From Methanobacterium sp. (lineage in GTDB: Archaea > Methanobacteriota > Methanobacteria > Methanobacteriales > Methanobacteriaceae), in contig JACWMK010000015.1 in assembly GCA_015661405.1 (NCBI GenBank), positions 1 to 48,581 on the forward strand: a stretch of 48,581 nucleotides of DNA, given 5' to 3'. The notes beneath the pieces are model-generated. The model had not been told where the DNA came from, did not search any database, and worked only from the letters and a program-made list of their open reading frames with translations. The translations under genes and the position numbers were made by a program. Below, piece by piece: positions 27,167 through 36,608 of this stretch. The number at the start of each line of letters is the position of its first letter. Positions within the stretch are counted from its first letter, which is position 1.

Positions 27167-27996
27167 AAACCGCCTTTTATAAGTTTTTCCCTTACCCTAC
27201 GATAAAAGTCTTTAGTTAATCTTACAAAGCAGGCGAAATCATCCGATTTATTGAATATAATCTCATCCATATAATTTATTTCCTCTTCAGTCTGACCATC
27301 AATCACAGCAATAGCGTTCTTACCCTCTCTTAATAATTTAACTTTTATTTCATCATGATCAGAGACTAAAGTAGGTCTAGAACCTAATTTAAAAGGACAT
27401 ATAGGGACAATTATAAAAGCCTCCACCCGGGGATCCACTATCGGTCCACCCGCAGACATGGCGTAGGCTGTTGAACCACTAGGAGTAGCAATAATTAATC
27501 CATCAGCCCTTAATTCTTCTATTACTTCATCATCAACTGATATTTCAATATTCAACATTTTAGCTGGTTTAAGCGTCATAAGTACCACCTCATTCAATGC
27601 TGAATGAAATTTATTATTATGACGAATCTGAAGTTGACTGCGTTTTTCCACAAAATAATTACCTGCTAAAACCTCATCTATAGCTGTAAAAGTGTCATTG
27701 GGATCAATTTCTGTTAAAAAACCGACAGTACCCATATTTATACCAAATATTGGGATTTCTTTAGGACTAATAAAACTCTGGGTTCTCAAGATCGTTCCAT
27801 CCCCACCCACTGCTATAATAATATCCGTATCCATATCCTCAAGTGGACATGCTAATTCTTCATATTTATTTAACTTCTCCATAACCGAAGTATCGACAAC
27901 AGTTTCAACATTCCTTTCCATAAGTAATTCAATTATTTTCCCAGCTAATTGAATTGCTTCTTCCACATCAAGACGTGCTACAACTCCTATTCGCAT
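27160..27996 (-). CDS. nadK: NAD(+) kinase
   Basis: The 278-residue protein has the GGDGT motif at 64-68, the ATPSGSTAYAMSAGGPIV nucleotide-binding segment and the C-terminal SDHDEIKVKLL strand of ATP-NAD kinases; it makes NADP from NAD. The start ATG directly follows the stop of the upstream IMPase gene (TAAATG), and a GAGAGGGGG ribosome site lies in that gene's end. The 3' end overlaps cfbE by 7 bases. The tight pairing with an IMPase-type phosphatase mirrors the fused NADP phosphatase/NAD kinase of Methanocaldococcus. Confidence 0.93.
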   Translation of the reverse strand: MRIGVVARLDVEEAIQLAGKIIELLMERNVETVVDTSVMEKLNKYEELACPLEDMDTDIIIAVGGDGTILRTQSFISPKEIPIFGINMGTVGFLTEIDPNDTFTAIDEVLAGNYFVEKRSQLQIRHNNKFHSALNEVVLMTLKPAKMLNIEISVDDEVIEELRADGLIIATPSGSTAYAMSAGGPIVDPRVEAFIIVPICPFKLGSRPTLVSDHDEIKVKLLREGKNAIAVIDGQTEEEINYMDEIIFNKSDDFACFVRLTKDFYRRVREKLIKGGLC

Positions 27997-28836
27997 TTAA
28001 ACCCCCTCTCCTAAAATCCGAATCAACTCTTTATGAATATTCCTGTTTCCAGAGGCTATTATGGAAGTTCTCTCTAGAACATTTAATTTTTTAAGTAATG
28101 GTTGATTATATTCATTAGTAACTAATCCACCTGCTTCCTCCAAAATAATTTTACCAGCCGCTAAATCCATTACCCGTTGATTTCCCCGTACATCCACGAA
28201 AGCATCATATATTCCCTCCGCCACATAACACAGTTCAATAGCAACTGAACCAAGAATTCTCATCCGCCTAATCATTTTACAAAGCAGATCAACCTTCTCC
28301 ATATCTGCACGATAAACATAAGCTCCGATTAATGAACTAGAAAGATCATCCTCATTCGAAGTAGAAATTACTTCACCATTCAAAGTGGCTCCTCTATCTT
28401 TAACTGCATTATAAATATCTCCAGTGGCGAAGTTTTTAACGAATCCCAACTCCAAGTCATCAGTAGTCATAGATTTTATTGAATTAGAAATTTTTCCTAT
28501 CGCGATTGATATTGCATAGGCCGGTATATTTTTAACCGCATTATTAGTACCATCCAAAGGATCAACTACTAAAACAACTTCAGAGGGTGTATCACCCAAT
28601 TTAAGCTCACCAATCTCCTCACTAACCACTGTTAAAGGCCTTCCAGTATTTTCTAAAATTTCAATGACCTTCTCTTCAGCTGCTAAATCAATTAATTTAG
28701 TGGGAGTACCATCCGCACCCATTTTAACTGTCTTATCTGCTTTTTTTTGACCTATCAGTGGTGAAATTACCTCGTTAACTTCCTCCATTATTTCATAGGA
28801 GATTCTACTCCAGAATCTAATATCCTCATCTTTCAT
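27997..28836 (-). CDS. Inositol monophosphatase-family phosphatase (FBPase/IMPase or NADP phosphatase)
   Basis: ATG 28836 is taken, 10 bases after GGAG; TTG 28842 is possible. The 279-residue protein carries the lithium-sensitive phosphatase motifs: SEEIGE near residue 73, the metal site DPLDGTNN at 92-99, and the late motif region QRVMDLAAGKIILEEAGG. Archaeal members hydrolyse fructose-1,6-bisphosphate and inositol-1-phosphate, and some NADP. Being immediately upstream of nadK, with abutting stop and start codons, makes an NADP-phosphatase role worth considering. Confidence 0.88.
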   Translation of the reverse strand: MKDEDIRFWSRISYEIMEEVNEVISPLIGQKKADKTVKMGADGTPTKLIDLAAEEKVIEILENTGRPLTVVSEEIGELKLGDTPSEVVLVVDPLDGTNNAVKNIPAYAISIAIGKISNSIKSMTTDDLELGFVKNFATGDIYNAVKDRGATLNGEVISTSNEDDLSSSLIGAYVYRADMEKVDLLCKMIRRMRILGSVAIELCYVAEGIYDAFVDVRGNQRVMDLAAGKIILEEAGGLVTNEYNQPLLKKLNVLERTSIIASGNRNIHKELIRILGEGV

Positions 28837-28891
28837 ATCCAATTATCTCCTTATGGTTAAATAACCCATAATTTAATTATTTTTTCTAATT

Positions 28892-29338
28892 TTATTCATT
28901 TATATACACTAATGCTGCTACAGCTGCACCCTGTTCTTCTACCATATAATCTTGCTGTTCTACTATAATCTCCCGGATTTCCATGTTACGTATTTGCATC
29001 ATATACTGCACCATGTTCACTGCTTTTTCTTTAACTTTAACTGGATCTTGATTTATTCCAGAATGTTCCACTACACAACCAAAATCATCTCCAATAGCCA
29101 CTGCTATAACAGCTGATAAATGATCACCTTTAACGTCAGATGAAACGTATGAAAGTACAGTATTCACCATTTCTCCCGCGGGGAACTCTGGAAGCTTCAC
29201 TATCCTAGTATTAATTGGTATTATACTGGAAACCTTTATAAGATTTATATCCCCTATTCCTGCATCCAAAAGGGCGTTGTCAAATGCATTAAGTTTAGTT
29301 GGACCTTCCGCTTTACCTGAAGTTATCGATACTTTCAT
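28892..29338 (-). CDS. pdaD: Pyruvoyl-dependent arginine decarboxylase
   Basis: The 148-residue proenzyme self-cleaves between two serines (residues 37-38 in LIKVSSIIP) to form the pyruvoyl cofactor. Other family marks are LPEFPAGEMVNTVLSYVSS and VVEHSGINQDP, plus a C-terminal EEQGAAVAALVY. It converts arginine to agmatine, the first step of archaeal polyamine synthesis. It is divergent from aIF5A and agmatinase across a shared 347-base promoter region, so the agmatine pathway is clustered here. Confidence 0.93.
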   Translation of the reverse strand: MKVSITSGKAEGPTKLNAFDNALLDAGIGDINLIKVSSIIPINTRIVKLPEFPAGEMVNTVLSYVSSDVKGDHLSAVIAVAIGDDFGCVVEHSGINQDPVKVKEKAVNMVQYMMQIRNMEIREIIVEQQDYMVEEQGAAVAALVYINE

Positions 29339-29685
29339 GAGATCACTTAAAATTTAATATTTATACAAAAAAATATAACACATATTAATATATCCATATA
29401 TAATCAAAGGTTTATAACAAAGCGATTTTATTCAATTAAATCCTAATAAAAAATATTTAGAATATAATCTATAAATCTTTATCCTAACTAAATTTAAATA
29501 ACATATTTTTTATAAAAATTGATCTAGAATAATTTTTCTTAATAATAATTCTAATTAAATATGATGAAATTTAAATACCTATTTAGAAAAGGCTTAAAAT
29601 TTTTATATAAAATTTCATTAAATTCTTCTTAATTTTAATCTTTATTAAGAATCTAAAAATAATTTATATTTGGAGGTATTTTATA
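29339..29685. other. Divergent promoter region between pdaD and aIF5A
   Basis: No gene seen. The region is over 80 percent A+T by eye. On the plus strand TTTATATAAAATT (29602-29614) is a good TATA candidate for aIF5A, leaving a leader of about 55 bases with a TTGGAGG site before ATG 29686. TATA-like stretches near 29385-29402 could serve pdaD on the other strand. Confidence 0.5.
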
Positions 29686-30075
29686 ATGGCTAAAAAGGTA
29701 GTAGAAGTTAAAACTTTAAAAGTAGGTAAATATGTTATATTAGACGGTGAAGCATCAAAAATCGTGAATATACAAACCTCATCCCCCGGAAAACATGGTG
29801 CAGCGAAAGCTAGAGTAGATGCAATAGGAATTTTTGACAATCAAAAACGAGGCATCGTTAAACCAGTAGATTCTAAAATAGATGTGCCAATTATTGATAA
29901 AAGAACTGCACAAGTATTATCTCTAATGGGTAGTGACGTGCAACTCATGGATTTAGAGACTTATGAAACATTTGAAGTTCCAATACCTGAAGAATTACGT
30001 AACGATTTAATTGAAGGCGCAGAAGTAAGTTATATTATAGCATTGGGTAATAAGAAGTTAATGACGATTAAATAA
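29686..30075 (+). CDS. eif5A: Translation factor aIF5A
   Basis: The 129-residue protein has the SH3-like N domain with the hypusination loop SSPGKHGAAK (modified Lys36) and a C-terminal OB fold. IF5A helps the ribosome form difficult peptide bonds and needs hypusine or deoxyhypusine, made from a polyamine. It lies between arginine decarboxylase (divergent) and agmatinase (168 bases downstream), the enzymes that make that precursor. Strong TTGGAGG ribosome site. Confidence 0.96.
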   Translation: MAKKVVEVKTLKVGKYVILDGEASKIVNIQTSSPGKHGAAKARVDAIGIFDNQKRGIVKPVDSKIDVPIIDKRTAQVLSLMGSDVQLMDLETYETFEVPIPEELRNDLIEGAEVSYIIALGNKKLMTIK

Positions 30076-30243
30076 ACAAAATTTTTTTATGATCAAAATA
30101 AATAATCAGATTAATATTTTTATCATTTAAATAAAAAAATATTTTAACAATATAATAATATTTTTTTTCATCTGAAATTTTTTTTAAGTTTTATTCATAG
30201 AATTTATATCCGAATACATATACTACTTTGAGAAATAAAAAAA

Positions 30244-31137
30244 ATGCTTTTTTATACCGAATCACCCCTAAAATTTGCTTTCTCTAAAGATATAAGTGAA
30301 TTTAACAATGATTCATTCAAATTTGAAGCTAATACCCCACAATTTGGGATTTTAGGTGTACCATTTGATAGTACTAGTACTTATAAACCCGGAGCTAGAT
30401 TCGGACCTAACATGGTTCGTGAAGCCTCCTATAACTTAGAAAGATACAACTTACACTTCAAGAAAAACTTAGAAGCAACATTCTATGAAATGGGAAACCT
30501 AGAAGTAGTTCATGGAAATTTCAATCAAACTTCTAAACATCTCGAATCAACAATAAAAGAAATAAAAGATAACTTAATCCCCATTACTATCGGCGGAGAA
30601 CATACCATAACTTACAGTGTAATAAAAGGTTTAAATAAAGTTAATGATATCCAGGATACGACAATCATCCACTTCGACGCTCATATGGATCTCCGAGAAG
30701 AATATATGGGCGAGAAATATTCCCATGCCACAGTAATGCGAAGGATAACAGATTTAAATCCCAAAGATATAATACAAATAGGAGTTAGATCCTGCTTAAA
30801 AGATGAAGAAAGCTTCGCACGAGAAGAGGGAATAAAATACTACACTTCCACCGAAGTAAAAAGTAATATAAATGAAATTGAAAAAGTAATATCAAATATA
30901 AATAATCCTATATATGTTACCGTTGATATAGACGTTCTAGATCCAGCATACGCCCCATCAGTTGGAACACCCACACCCTTAGGTTTAGATCCATATGAAT
31001 TACAAAGACTAATCCATAAACTGCAGGGTAAAGAGATTATTGGATTGGACGTAGTTGAAGTATCTTCCAGTTCCCTAGGAGATATAACTTCCATAAACAG
31101 TGCTCAAGTCATCTATGATTTTCTTTCAATGCAATAA
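30244..31137 (+). CDS. speB: Agmatinase (ureohydrolase family)
   Basis: The 297-residue protein has all the binuclear manganese motifs: GGEHTITY (His120), FDAHMDLRE (Asp145, His147, Asp149), SHATVMRR, and TVDIDVLDPAYAPSVGTPTPLG. It should cleave agmatine to putrescine and urea. In some archaea an agmatinase homologue instead acts on agmatine-conjugated aIF5A during hypusination, so the neighbouring aIF5A gene leaves both roles open. Start ATG 30244 has a poor ribosome site. Confidence 0.9.
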   Translation: MLFYTESPLKFAFSKDISEFNNDSFKFEANTPQFGILGVPFDSTSTYKPGARFGPNMVREASYNLERYNLHFKKNLEATFYEMGNLEVVHGNFNQTSKHLESTIKEIKDNLIPITIGGEHTITYSVIKGLNKVNDIQDTTIIHFDAHMDLREEYMGEKYSHATVMRRITDLNPKDIIQIGVRSCLKDEESFAREEGIKYYTSTEVKSNINEIEKVISNINNPIYVTVDIDVLDPAYAPSVGTPTPLGLDPYELQRLIHKLQGKEIIGLDVVEVSSSSLGDITSINSAQVIYDFLSMQ

Positions 31138-31258
31138 AAAAATTTATTTCTTTAATTGAGGATAAGATAAAATTATTGTTTTCTAAAGAATATTATTAAA
31201 TGTAATATAATTTTAAGGGTTATCAAATCTATGGAAAATTATTTAATGGTTGATTAAA

Positions 31259-32488
31259 ATGTACACAAGAGAAGTAGAACTTTCTGGTCATATTATAGAT
31301 TCATTAATGCTGCCTACAACCTTTGATATAATAATGGATAAGGGAGGAGATTTTAAAGTTCTTGATTTCCACGTGGGTAAACGTAAAAAAGATATAAGCC
31401 ATGCCCGGATCGAGGTTTACGGGAAAAGCGAAGATAATTTGGGAGAAATACTCGACGAATTATCAGAAATTGGATGTATAGTTGTTGAAATCAAGGAAGC
31501 AGAACTAAAACCCTCCCCCAAAGATAAAACCCTGCCTTCCGACTTCTACTCCACCACTAACCATCCTACTGACATTCGCTATAAAAATCATTGGATACCA
31601 GTAGAAAATATTGAAATGGATTGTATGATAGTTTTTGATTCAGAAAATAACCGAACCCTATGCAAACCTATGAATAACATTAAAAAAGATGATCTGGTAG
31701 TAGTAGGCAGAGAAGGTATAAAAGTAACACCTCCAGAGAGGCCTAGGGGTAAATTAGGTGTTTTTGAATTCATGTCCAGTGAAGCATCCTCTGAAAAACC
31801 GTTTAAATCCATGATTGAAAAGATAGCCTCTGAAATACGTGAAGTTAAAGAGAATGGTAGTAAAATTGCAGTGGTTGGTGGACCTGCAATAGTACATACT
31901 GGATCTGCACCAATTCTAGCTCGGATGATTAAAGAGGGAATAATTGATGTGGTTTTCGCGGGAAATGCTCTGGCCACCCATGATATAGAAAATGCTTTAT
32001 ATGGTACTTCTCTTGGAGTATGCGTCAATACTGGTGAAATTGTAACTCGTGGACATAGACATCATATTTACGCGATAAATCAGATAAATCAGGCAGGATC
32101 TATTAAAAAAGCTGTAGAAAAAGGTGTTTTGAAAAAAGGAATAATGTACGAGTGTGTTAAAAATGATGTACCATTTGTACTTTCTGGTTCAATAAGGGAT
32201 GATGGACCACTACCTGATGTTATAACTGATGTTATAGAAGCTCAAGATGAAATGAGAAAACATATAAAAGGTGTGGATATGGTAATCATGATTGCTACTA
32301 TGCTCCATTCTATAGCTATGGGAAACATTCTACCCTCCGAAGTTAAAAGCATCTGCGTGGACATTAATCCAGCTACCGTTACAAAACTCAGTGATAGAGG
32401 CAGTGCCCAAGTAGTAGGTATCGTAACTGATGTTGGGGCGTTTATGCCCATGTTATATCAGGAAATAACTAATCACTGCTTGAATTAA
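31259..32488 (+). CDS. LOR/SDH bifunctional-domain protein, probable archaeal ornithine cyclodeaminase (TIGR00300)
   Basis: ATG 31259 is preferred to TTG 31250. The 409-residue protein matches the archaeal TIGR00300 family, which shares its domain with plant lysine-ketoglutarate reductase/saccharopine dehydrogenase and with the C-terminal part of cyanobacterial AgrE. Visible are REVELSGHIIDSLMLP at the N terminus, AVVGGPAIVHTGSAPILARMI, and FAGNALATHDIENALYGTSLG. A Methanococcus homologue has been reported to convert ornithine to proline with release of ammonia. Here it follows the arginine/agmatine genes, fitting arginine-ornithine-proline metabolism. Activity is inferred from the family. 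Confidence 0.75.
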   Translation: MYTREVELSGHIIDSLMLPTTFDIIMDKGGDFKVLDFHVGKRKKDISHARIEVYGKSEDNLGEILDELSEIGCIVVEIKEAELKPSPKDKTLPSDFYSTTNHPTDIRYKNHWIPVENIEMDCMIVFDSENNRTLCKPMNNIKKDDLVVVGREGIKVTPPERPRGKLGVFEFMSSEASSEKPFKSMIEKIASEIREVKENGSKIAVVGGPAIVHTGSAPILARMIKEGIIDVVFAGNALATHDIENALYGTSLGVCVNTGEIVTRGHRHHIYAINQINQAGSIKKAVEKGVLKKGIMYECVKNDVPFVLSGSIRDDGPLPDVITDVIEAQDEMRKHIKGVDMVIMIATMLHSIAMGNILPSEVKSICVDINPATVTKLSDRGSAQVVGIVTDVGAFMPMLYQEITNHCLN

Positions 32489-32524
32489 ATCTTTTATTAA
32501 AAAAAATTTAATCTGTGTATTTTC

Positions 32525-33508
32525 ATGTCCATTGAAAATATTAAAATCGCAGGCGCCGGTCCAGCAGGATTAACAGCAGCTATAAACCTTGCTAAAGCAG
32601 AATATCAATTGGATGTATTTGAAAAAAATTATGATACTGGTGTCCGTTTTAATGGAGATTTGCATGGATTGGAGAATTGGTCTCGTAAAAAAGATGTAAT
32701 AGATGAATTACATGATATGAATATTAAATGTACTGATTTTAATTACACTGGATTTAAAAATCTTAGAATATCAAACGGGACAAAAAATTGGGATTTCTCA
32801 TGTAACAGACCTGCCTTTTATTTAGTTCGCCGAGGAAATATTGAAGGAAGTCTTGACCAGGGATTAAAAAAAAAACAGCATTAGATCTAGGAGTTACTTT
32901 ACATTTTAAAATGACCCCACCTGAAAATGTAGATATTATGGCAACTGGACCTGATAAAAATGAAGTATACATTATAGCTAAAGGAATAACCTTTGAAACA
33001 GATGCTGATGATATGGCAATAGGCATCGTTGACAATCACGCAGCCTATAATGGTTACTCCTATCTATTAATAGCAAAAGGTTTACGGATGCTTATCCACT
33101 GTATTGTTTGGGAAATTTAAAGATGCATCAAAGTGTTTCAAGGAAACAAAGTCAATTATATCAAATTTAGTTGACTTTAACATTCGAAATCCCAAAAAAA
33201 TGGCAGGTTATGGTGGTTTTAGTAATAAGAATATTTTTAAGCAAGATGAAACGCTTTACGTTGGTGAAGCTGCAGGTTTACAGGATTTATTCTGGGGTTT
33301 TGGTATGAGGAATGCGATAACCTCCGGATTTCTAGCAGCACAAAGTATAATAAATGATACAGATTACGTTAAAGATGCAGAAAATTATTTTAATAAAAAA
33401 TTAAAAGCCAGTATAGTTAATAGATATATATGGGAAAAATTCAGTTCCAAAGATTACTCATTCATCATAAACAGGATCCATAACTCAACTGACTCCATAA
33501 ATATTTAA
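32525..33508 (+). pseudogene. Geranylgeranyl-reductase-family FAD oxidoreductase with two frameshifts
   Basis: Three consecutive frames together encode one FAD-dependent oxidoreductase of the geranylgeranyl reductase family, which saturates isoprenoid chains of archaeal lipids. Frame one (from 32525) has the Rossmann GAGPAGLTAAINLAKA and breaks at an A10 run (32866-32875). Frame two resumes with TALDLGVTLHFK and runs to about 33085 (YSYLLIAKG). There one surplus T shifts back to the original frame, giving GYGCLSTVLFGKFKDASKCF and then GEAAGLQDLFWGFGMRNAI to the end. Both lesions are in homopolymers and cancel, so sequencing error is a real alternative to decay. Residues between the lesions remain sensible, so any inactivation is recent. 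Confidence 0.78.
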
Positions 33509-33630
33509 AATCATTTTATAATTTCAATATTCTACAAAAAATTATTTATCCATTCTCTTTGAAGTATATGAAAAAAAGATATCCCCATTTAAGATTTTAA
33601 AACTTTAAAATTATAGAGGAAAGCTATTTC

Positions 33631-35238
33631 ATGATTAAAGGTAATCTATTAAATTTATTCACCGAGGAAATCTATTCTGCAGAAATTCACTTTACAAATG
33701 GAATTATAAAGTGTATTAAACCTGTTAAAGAAGAGTTTAAAGATTTTATTTTACCAGGATTCATAGATGCTCATATTCACATTGAAAGTTCCATGCTAAC
33801 TCCTTCAAGATTTGCAGAAGCTGTAGTTTCACATGGCACAACCTCAGTAATCACGGATCCACATGAAATAGCCAATGTCATGGGTTTAAATGGAATTAAA
33901 TATATGATGAAAGATGCCACATCAGTACCTTTAAACTTCTTCTTCACAGCACCATCCTGTGTACCCACCACAGATTTTGAGACATCCGGGGCAATTATAG
34001 GCTCCAATGAAATAAATAAACTACTTAAACAAGATAATATAGTTGCACTGGGGGAAATGATGAATTTCCCCGGAGTTTTAGCCGAAGATCCATTAGTCAC
34101 CGAAAAGATCAATCTAGCTCATAAATATAAAAAACCAGTAGATGGTCACGCTCCCCTGCTTTCAGGTTCCGATCTTTGTAAATATATAGAAGCTGGCATA
34201 TCCACTGATCATGAATGCACTACATTAGAAGAAGTAGTTGAGAAGAGAAGGTTAGGAATGAAAATAATGCTTCGTGAAGGTTCTTCTGCTCAAAATTTGG
34301 AGGATCTGGTTTCAGGTGGAGGAGACTTCATCGTATCCGATGATAAAGATTCTGAGGATCTCTTAAAGGGTCATTTAGACGTGATGCTAAAAAAATCTGT
34401 TGAATTAGGCTTAGATCCAATTGAAGCTGTTAAAATGGTTACTCTTAATCCCAGTAATCATTATAACTTGAACCGAGGGGGTGTTTCCCCTGGAAAACCA
34501 GCAGACATTGTAGTGGTGGATGATCTTGAAAAATTCAATGTAAAAAAGGTTTTTATTAACGGAAATCTTGTAGCAAATGATAATAAAGTTTTATTTTCAG
34601 TTAAACCACTTGAATTGGAAAAATCTTTTAATTTAGATGTTAAATTACCTGGAGATTTTGAAATCTTAAGTTTTAATGAAGAAGAAATAGTCAGAGTAAT
34701 TGAAGTTAGGGAAGGTCAATTAATCACCAATGAATCTGAAGCTGTTTTAAATGTTGCTAATGGTAAAATAAAGTCGAGTGTAGAAAATGATATTTTAAAA
34801 ATCAGTGTTGTAGAGAGATATGGTCATAGAAATATAAGTAACGCGTTTGTACATGGTTTTGGACTCAGGGAAGGTGCAATTGCATCAAGCATTGCCCATG
34901 ACTCCCATAATATTATTGTTGTTGGTACTAGTAGTAAAGACATGGCATATGCTGTTAATAAATTAGTAGAAAATAATGGAGGACTGGTTGCAGTTTCAGA
35001 TGAATACCATAAATCAGTGAAGCTTCCAGTTGCAGGATTGATGAGTAATAGGAATGTAGAGGAAGTGTCTCAGGATAGTCGTATATTGAATGAAATTGTG
35101 GAAGATATGGGATGTAAACTATATGCACCCTTCATGACATTGTCTTTCATGGCACTTCTAGTGATTCCAAAATTGAAGATAAGTGATAAAGGCTTATTTG
35201 ATGTTGAGAATTTTAAATTTGTTAATGTAACAAAATAA
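33631..35238 (+). CDS. ade: Adenine deaminase
   Basis: The 535-residue amidohydrolase deaminates adenine to hypoxanthine in purine salvage. Motifs include PGFIDAHIHIESSMLTPSRF near residue 42, TDPHEIANVMG, VDGHAPLLSG, IVSDDKDSEDL and the C-terminal FVHGFGLREGAIASSIAHDSHNIIVVG of the Ade family. Length and domain order are normal and the reading frame is intact, in contrast to the damaged gene just upstream. AGAGGA lies about 10 bases before ATG 33631. Confidence 0.95.
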   Translation: MIKGNLLNLFTEEIYSAEIHFTNGIIKCIKPVKEEFKDFILPGFIDAHIHIESSMLTPSRFAEAVVSHGTTSVITDPHEIANVMGLNGIKYMMKDATSVPLNFFFTAPSCVPTTDFETSGAIIGSNEINKLLKQDNIVALGEMMNFPGVLAEDPLVTEKINLAHKYKKPVDGHAPLLSGSDLCKYIEAGISTDHECTTLEEVVEKRRLGMKIMLREGSSAQNLEDLVSGGGDFIVSDDKDSEDLLKGHLDVMLKKSVELGLDPIEAVKMVTLNPSNHYNLNRGGVSPGKPADIVVVDDLEKFNVKKVFINGNLVANDNKVLFSVKPLELEKSFNLDVKLPGDFEILSFNEEEIVRVIEVREGQLITNESEAVLNVANGKIKSSVENDILKISVVERYGHRNISNAFVHGFGLREGAIASSIAHDSHNIIVVGTSSKDMAYAVNKLVENNGGLVAVSDEYHKSVKLPVAGLMSNRNVEEVSQDSRILNEIVEDMGCKLYAPFMTLSFMALLVIPKLKISDKGLFDVENFKFVNVTK

Positions 35239-35425
35239 TAACTTTTCATTAATTGATATCTATTAAACCATTTTTGAATTATCGAGTAGATTTTTTTATT
35301 AGTTTTAAACACAATTTTTATTACTTTCAAAAATATAAATTAAGGTTATTAAAGTTGAAATAATTCATTTTTAAGGCTAAATCAAAATAATAATTTATTT
35401 TGACATAAAAATGAGGGGTATAATT

Positions 35426-35908
35426 TTGAAAAAATTTAATTTATTAGCTGAACCTGAAAAACAAGAGATCATCATCACACATATTTATGACGCACCACGT
35501 GAACTCGTGTGGAAGACCTATACTGATCCTAAGCTTAGACCTCAATGGTGGGGACCTGAAAACGTTGAAACAACCGTTGAAAAAATGGACGTGAGAACTG
35601 GTGGAGAATATAGAGTTACACAGCATACTCCCAATGGCATAGAAGTCACCTTCCATGGTGTGTATCACGAAATCTTAGCATCTGAACGTATTGTACAAAC
35701 AGAAGAATTTGAAGGTATGCCTGGCCATGTAGTGCTTGAAATAATAATATTCGAAGATTTTGAGGGTAAAACCAAAGTAACAGACACATCTATAACCCCA
35801 TCTGTTGAGGATCGTGATCTGATAATCAGTACAGGAATGGAGGAAGGAGTAATTGAGTCTGATAAACGATTCAACAAACTTTTAAAAGAATTACAAAAGA
35901 AATCATAG
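35426..35908 (+). CDS. SRPBCC (AHSA1-like) family protein
   Basis: TTG 35426 is preferred because GAGGGG lies 7 bases before it; ATG 35411 would put that site inside the gene. The 160-residue protein has the helix-grip fold signature ITHIYDAPRELVWKTYTDPKLRPQWWGPENV, then MDVRTGGEYRV and VTFHGVYHEI, ending in a long C-terminal helix. This is the Activator-of-Hsp90-ATPase-like (AHSA1/polyketide cyclase) family, which binds hydrophobic ligands; the real ligand is unknown. Related genes are common in bacteria, so acquisition by transfer is possible but unproven. Confidence 0.88.
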   Translation: MKKFNLLAEPEKQEIIITHIYDAPRELVWKTYTDPKLRPQWWGPENVETTVEKMDVRTGGEYRVTQHTPNGIEVTFHGVYHEILASERIVQTEEFEGMPGHVVLEIIIFEDFEGKTKVTDTSITPSVEDRDLIISTGMEEGVIESDKRFNKLLKELQKKS

Positions 35909-35973
35909 TAAACATACTAAGGTTCAAAGTACATTTTTCATTTAATATTATAAAAATACTTTTAAAAGGGTTT

Positions 35974-36023
35974 ATTTGCTTTAATAATAATCAAATTACC
36001 CTGAAACTTGATTCTATGCAAAT
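35974..36023. repeat. Nested inverted repeat after the SRPBCC gene
   Basis: Outer arms ATTTGC (35974) and GCAAAT (36018), inner arms AATCAA (35989) and TTGATT (36008). It lies 65 bases past the SRPBCC stop; a weak T-rich stretch follows on the plus strand. It may be a terminator or just a relic. Confidence 0.3.
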
Positions 36024-36100
36024 AATTGGATTTTTATTCTTTTTGATGATGAAGTTGAACCACAACTTTTTTTTAGGGATTTTATGAGCTAAATCTCAAT

Positions 36101-36144
36101 TTTAAAAAATATAAATGAGAGTAGACTTCACGTTACTCATTTAT
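36101..36144 (-). terminator. Terminator hairpin at the end of the small membrane-protein frame
   Basis: Arms ATAAATGAG (36111-36119) and CTCATTTAT (36136-36144) are perfectly complementary, with inner AGTA/TACT pairing. On the minus strand the stem is followed by ATTTTTT. The stop codon of the small frame (36137-36139) lies within the 3' arm, so the hairpin begins right at the end of the gene. Confidence 0.5.
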
Positions 36145-36303
36145 TTATATATTTAAGAAATAAAGCAAAAAACACTACAACAATTATAATATTACTGATT
36201 AAACGTTCCCAGAATAAATGCCTAAAGAATAAGGAATCTACAGTGAATATGATAAGAAATAAAACCACTATAGGGATAATATATTTAATTTTTGTTCAAT
36301 CAT
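36137..36303 (-). pseudogene. Small membrane protein copy 1, possibly frame-disrupted
   Basis: A minus-strand frame of about 44 codons from GTG 36268 encodes two hydrophobic segments around a charged centre VDSLFFRHLFWERL, closely matching the second copy at 36447-36608 (LDYAFFRRFYWKRI). Upstream, ATG 36303 opens MIEQKLNILSL in another frame, and one missing base near 36270 would join them into a protein of about 55 residues. So either the start is unconventional or the gene is broken. A terminator overlaps its stop. No family is recognised. Confidence 0.45.
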
Positions 36304-36446
36304 TCCCTCATCAATAGCAAATACGATTTAAAAAAATTTTATTATAGTCCTTATAATTCATCCTAAATTAAATGAACTTATTTTCTTCTAATACTGTAAT
36401 TATTATCCCGTAATTATCCATTGATTGTTCAAATATCCAACTAATC

Positions 36447-36608
36447 TTAATATATGACTACATAAAATATAAAGAAATACAATACAATCATTCCAATAAT
36501 GAATATTATACGTTTCCAGTAAAAACGCCTAAAGAATGCGTAATCTAAGCAAAATAATATTATAAAGTAAACTATAATAAATAAAATCAAAATTGTTCTA
36601 CTAATCAA
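36447..36608 (-). CDS. Small two-helix membrane protein, copy 2
   Basis: Starting at TTG 36608 after GAGGGATGAT, this frame encodes 53 residues: a hydrophobic helix (TILILFIIVYFIILF), a charged aromatic loop LDYAFFRRFYWKR and a second hydrophobic helix ending FYVVIY. The existence of a diverged copy downstream on the same strand, with the D-x-x-F-F-R-x-x-[FY]-W-x-R core conserved while flanking bases differ, argues that it is or was a real gene. It is too short for usual gene finders. Function unknown; the loop should face one side of the membrane with both helices packed as a hairpin. Confidence 0.5.
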   Translation of the reverse strand: MISRTILILFIIVYFIILFCLDYAFFRRFYWKRIIFIIGMIVLYFFIFYVVIY

